Assembly (NCBI GenBank): GCA_943325255.2
Contig: CALPOS020000122.1
Span: forward strand, 1 to 6,561
Length of the DNA stretch: 6,561 nt
Direction of reading: 5' to 3'
DNA from: Sphingobacterium thalpophilum
GTDB taxonomy: Bacteria; Bacteroidota; Bacteroidia; Flavobacteriales; Flavobacteriaceae
Shown here: piece by piece, positions 5,660 to 6,561 of the stretch
Layout of the letters: every line of letters begins with the position of its first letter
How positions within the stretch are numbered: the first letter of the stretch is position 1
Program-made: the position numbers and the translations under genes
Notes under the pieces: generated by a model
What the model was told of the DNA's origin: nothing
The model's database searches: none
Seen by the model: only the letters and a program-made list of their open reading frames with translations

Positions 5660-5692
5660 CCTTGCGTAAAACTTTGCTAACCTTGCGGTAAA
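5660..5692 (-). repeat. Right 33-bp inverted repeat of the GxxExxY cassette
   Basis: It contains CCTTGCGTAAAACTTTGC, then AACCTTGCGGTAAA. It begins 4 nt after the GxxExxY stop and ends 1 nt before the cyclase ATG, so it supplies the leader of that gene, as the block at 2931-2963 does for ruvC. In a read-through transcript it could pair with 5189-5221. Confidence 0.75.
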
Positions 5693-5693
5693 A

Positions 5694-6467
5694 ATGAAAA
5701 CAACAATACTACATCAACAAAAGTCCTTCAAAGTCGATCTTTCCCAACCCATCGATATTTCTATTCCGCTTACCAACACCGATAAAAACCCAATCGCTTG
5801 GTACCTCGATAAGCCAGTCATTGAGCCTGTTCGATTTGGAGATTGGATTGGCAAAGTTTCAGAAGGAAGTTCATCTACCAATTTCAATAACATTCACTTT
5901 AACCCACACGGACACGGTACTCACACCGAATGTTTGGGTCATATTACTAGAGATTTTTATAGCGTCAATCAATTGTTGAAACAGTTTTTCTTTGTGGCAG
6001 AACTTATTTCTATTGCTCCAGAATGGATTACCGAAGATTGGATAATCACTAAGAATCAAGTTGAAAAAGCCTTGGCAGGAAAGACTCCTGAAGCTCTAGT
6101 AATTCGCACTTTGCCCAACGATGAAGAGAAATTGTATCAAAAATACTCCAATACCAATCCGCCTTATCTAGAGGAAGCGGCAGCGATTTTTATCAGAGAA
6201 AATGGAGTTCAACATTTACTAGTTGATTTGCCGAGTGTTGACAAAGAACACGATGAAGGTCAACTTTTGGCTCACAAAGCTTTTTGGAATGTCAAAGATA
6301 TTAACAATCTCAATGCGGAAGCGCGATTGAATGCGACGATTACGGAATTAATTTTCATTGCGGACGAGGTGAAAGATGGTGGCTACTTGTTGAATCTTCA
6401 AATAGCGTCTTTTGAGAATGATGCGAGTCCAAGCAAGCCAATATTATATCCCATAAATGAAAGATGA
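5694..6467 (+). CDS. Cyclase / kynurenine formamidase-like hydrolase
   Basis: A 257-aa cytoplasmic protein of the cyclase family that includes KynB-type formamidases, which are metal-dependent amide or ester hydrolases. It begins with DISIPL (21-26), the family's usual opening strand. The metal motif, normally H-x-G-T-H-x-D-x-x-x-H, reads H72-G-H74-G-T-H77-T-E79-C-L-G-H83. The aspartate is a glutamate, and the first histidine is displaced, with G73 at its usual place between H72 and H74. The second signature, VDLPSVDKEHDEG (177-189) followed by H194, is well kept. The changes suggest a sub-family with a modified metal site; I cannot name the substrate. No other kynurenine or tryptophan catabolic gene is present, so a kynB name is not justified. 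The start directly follows a repeat block. The 3' end overlaps the next gene by 4 nt (ATGA), implying co-translation with the GNAT protein. Confidence 0.8.
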   Translation: MKTTILHQQKSFKVDLSQPIDISIPLTNTDKNPIAWYLDKPVIEPVRFGDWIGKVSEGSSSTNFNNIHFNPHGHGTHTECLGHITRDFYSVNQLLKQFFFVAELISIAPEWITEDWIITKNQVEKALAGKTPEALVIRTLPNDEEKLYQKYSNTNPPYLEEAAAIFIRENGVQHLLVDLPSVDKEHDEGQLLAHKAFWNVKDINNLNAEARLNATITELIFIADEVKDGGYLLNLQIASFENDASPSKPILYPINER

Positions 6468-6561
6468 TAGTAGTTTCGACAGATAAAAGCAAGCTAGATG
6501 TTTCATTTATTCAGCATTTTCTGAAAGATATTTATTGGACCGCAGGCCGAACCATCGAAGA
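6464..6561 (+). CDS. GNAT-family N-acetyltransferase, N-terminal fragment
   Basis: Only the first 32 codons are present; the gene runs off the window. The start ATG overlaps the cyclase stop as ATGA, typical of translational coupling. The peptide has an STDKSKLD opening (5-12), then FIQHFLKDIYWTAGRTIE (15-32). Its helix followed by Y-W-x-x-G-R matches the start of small stand-alone GNAT acetyltransferases with the 'FL...SYWAKGR' signature. The acetyl-CoA binding motif lies beyond the window, so the call rests on this signature alone. Its acceptor is unknown. Confidence 0.65.
   Translation, partial: MIVVSTDKSKLDVSFIQHFLKDIYWTAGRTIE

Larger units (their letters stand above)
5189..5692. mobile_element. 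Putative intergenic cassette carrying a GxxExxY gene
   Basis: A 504-bp segment runs from 3 nt after the hemW stop to 1 nt before the cyclase ATG. Its two 33-bp ends (5189-5221 and 5660-5692) are inverted repeats agreeing at 28 of 33 positions. The trinucleotide AAT abuts both sides (5186-5188 and 5693-5695) and could be a 3-bp target duplication, though so short a match may be chance. The single ORF has about 28% G+C (101 of 360 bases at 5281-5640). No transposase is encoded. The repeat structure is visible; mobility is inferred. Confidence 0.5.

Overview
This looks like chromosomal DNA from a Bacteroidota bacterium, most likely a Flavobacterium-type Flavobacteriaceae. The signs are an A+T-rich background, A-rich leaders in place of Shine-Dalgarno sites, a TonB-C-like lipoprotein, a GxxExxY protein, an S23-type four-helix-bundle protein, and several short-period intergenic repeats typical of that phylum. 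The genus is inferred from memory of such genomes and was not searched.

Layout. Positions 1-191 hold a strong rho-independent terminator for an off-window gene and a leader. A small lipoprotein with a TonB C-terminal-like domain follows (210-695, +). It converges on a two-gene minus-strand unit: a flippase-like membrane protein (2884-1946), then a family 2 glycosyltransferase (1944-826) whose start lies one base after the flippase stop. The convergent gap (696-825) is filled by a palindromic repeat and a 7-bp tandem repeat. Divergent from the flippase is a plus-strand series: ruvC (2964-3518), a four-helix-bundle protein (3612-3983), hemW (4052-5185), a GxxExxY protein (5278-5655), a cyclase-family hydrolase (5694-6467) and the start of a GNAT acetyltransferase (6464 to the window end).

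How the genes fit together. RuvC (Holliday-junction resolution), HemW (heme chaperone), the cyclase-family enzyme and the GNAT protein form the co-directional backbone; the last two overlap by 4 nt. The flippase-like protein and the glycosyltransferase are probably translationally coupled and probably act on a membrane-linked glycan or lipid.

Most notable point. The two small ORFs interrupting the backbone (four-helix bundle and GxxExxY) each sit inside a cassette that fills the whole gap between two backbone genes. Each cassette is bounded by imperfect inverted repeats: AGTGnTCAG units for the first, and a 33-bp end matching at 28 of 33 positions for the second. Hand counts give about 31% and 28% G+C for these ORFs, against about 40% for hemW. 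A related solo repeat lies directly before the ruvC start. I read these as small intergenic mobile cassettes without a recognisable transposase, one carrying a possible RNA-binding helical protein and the other a PD-(D/E)XK-like protein. The structure is visible; mobility is inference.
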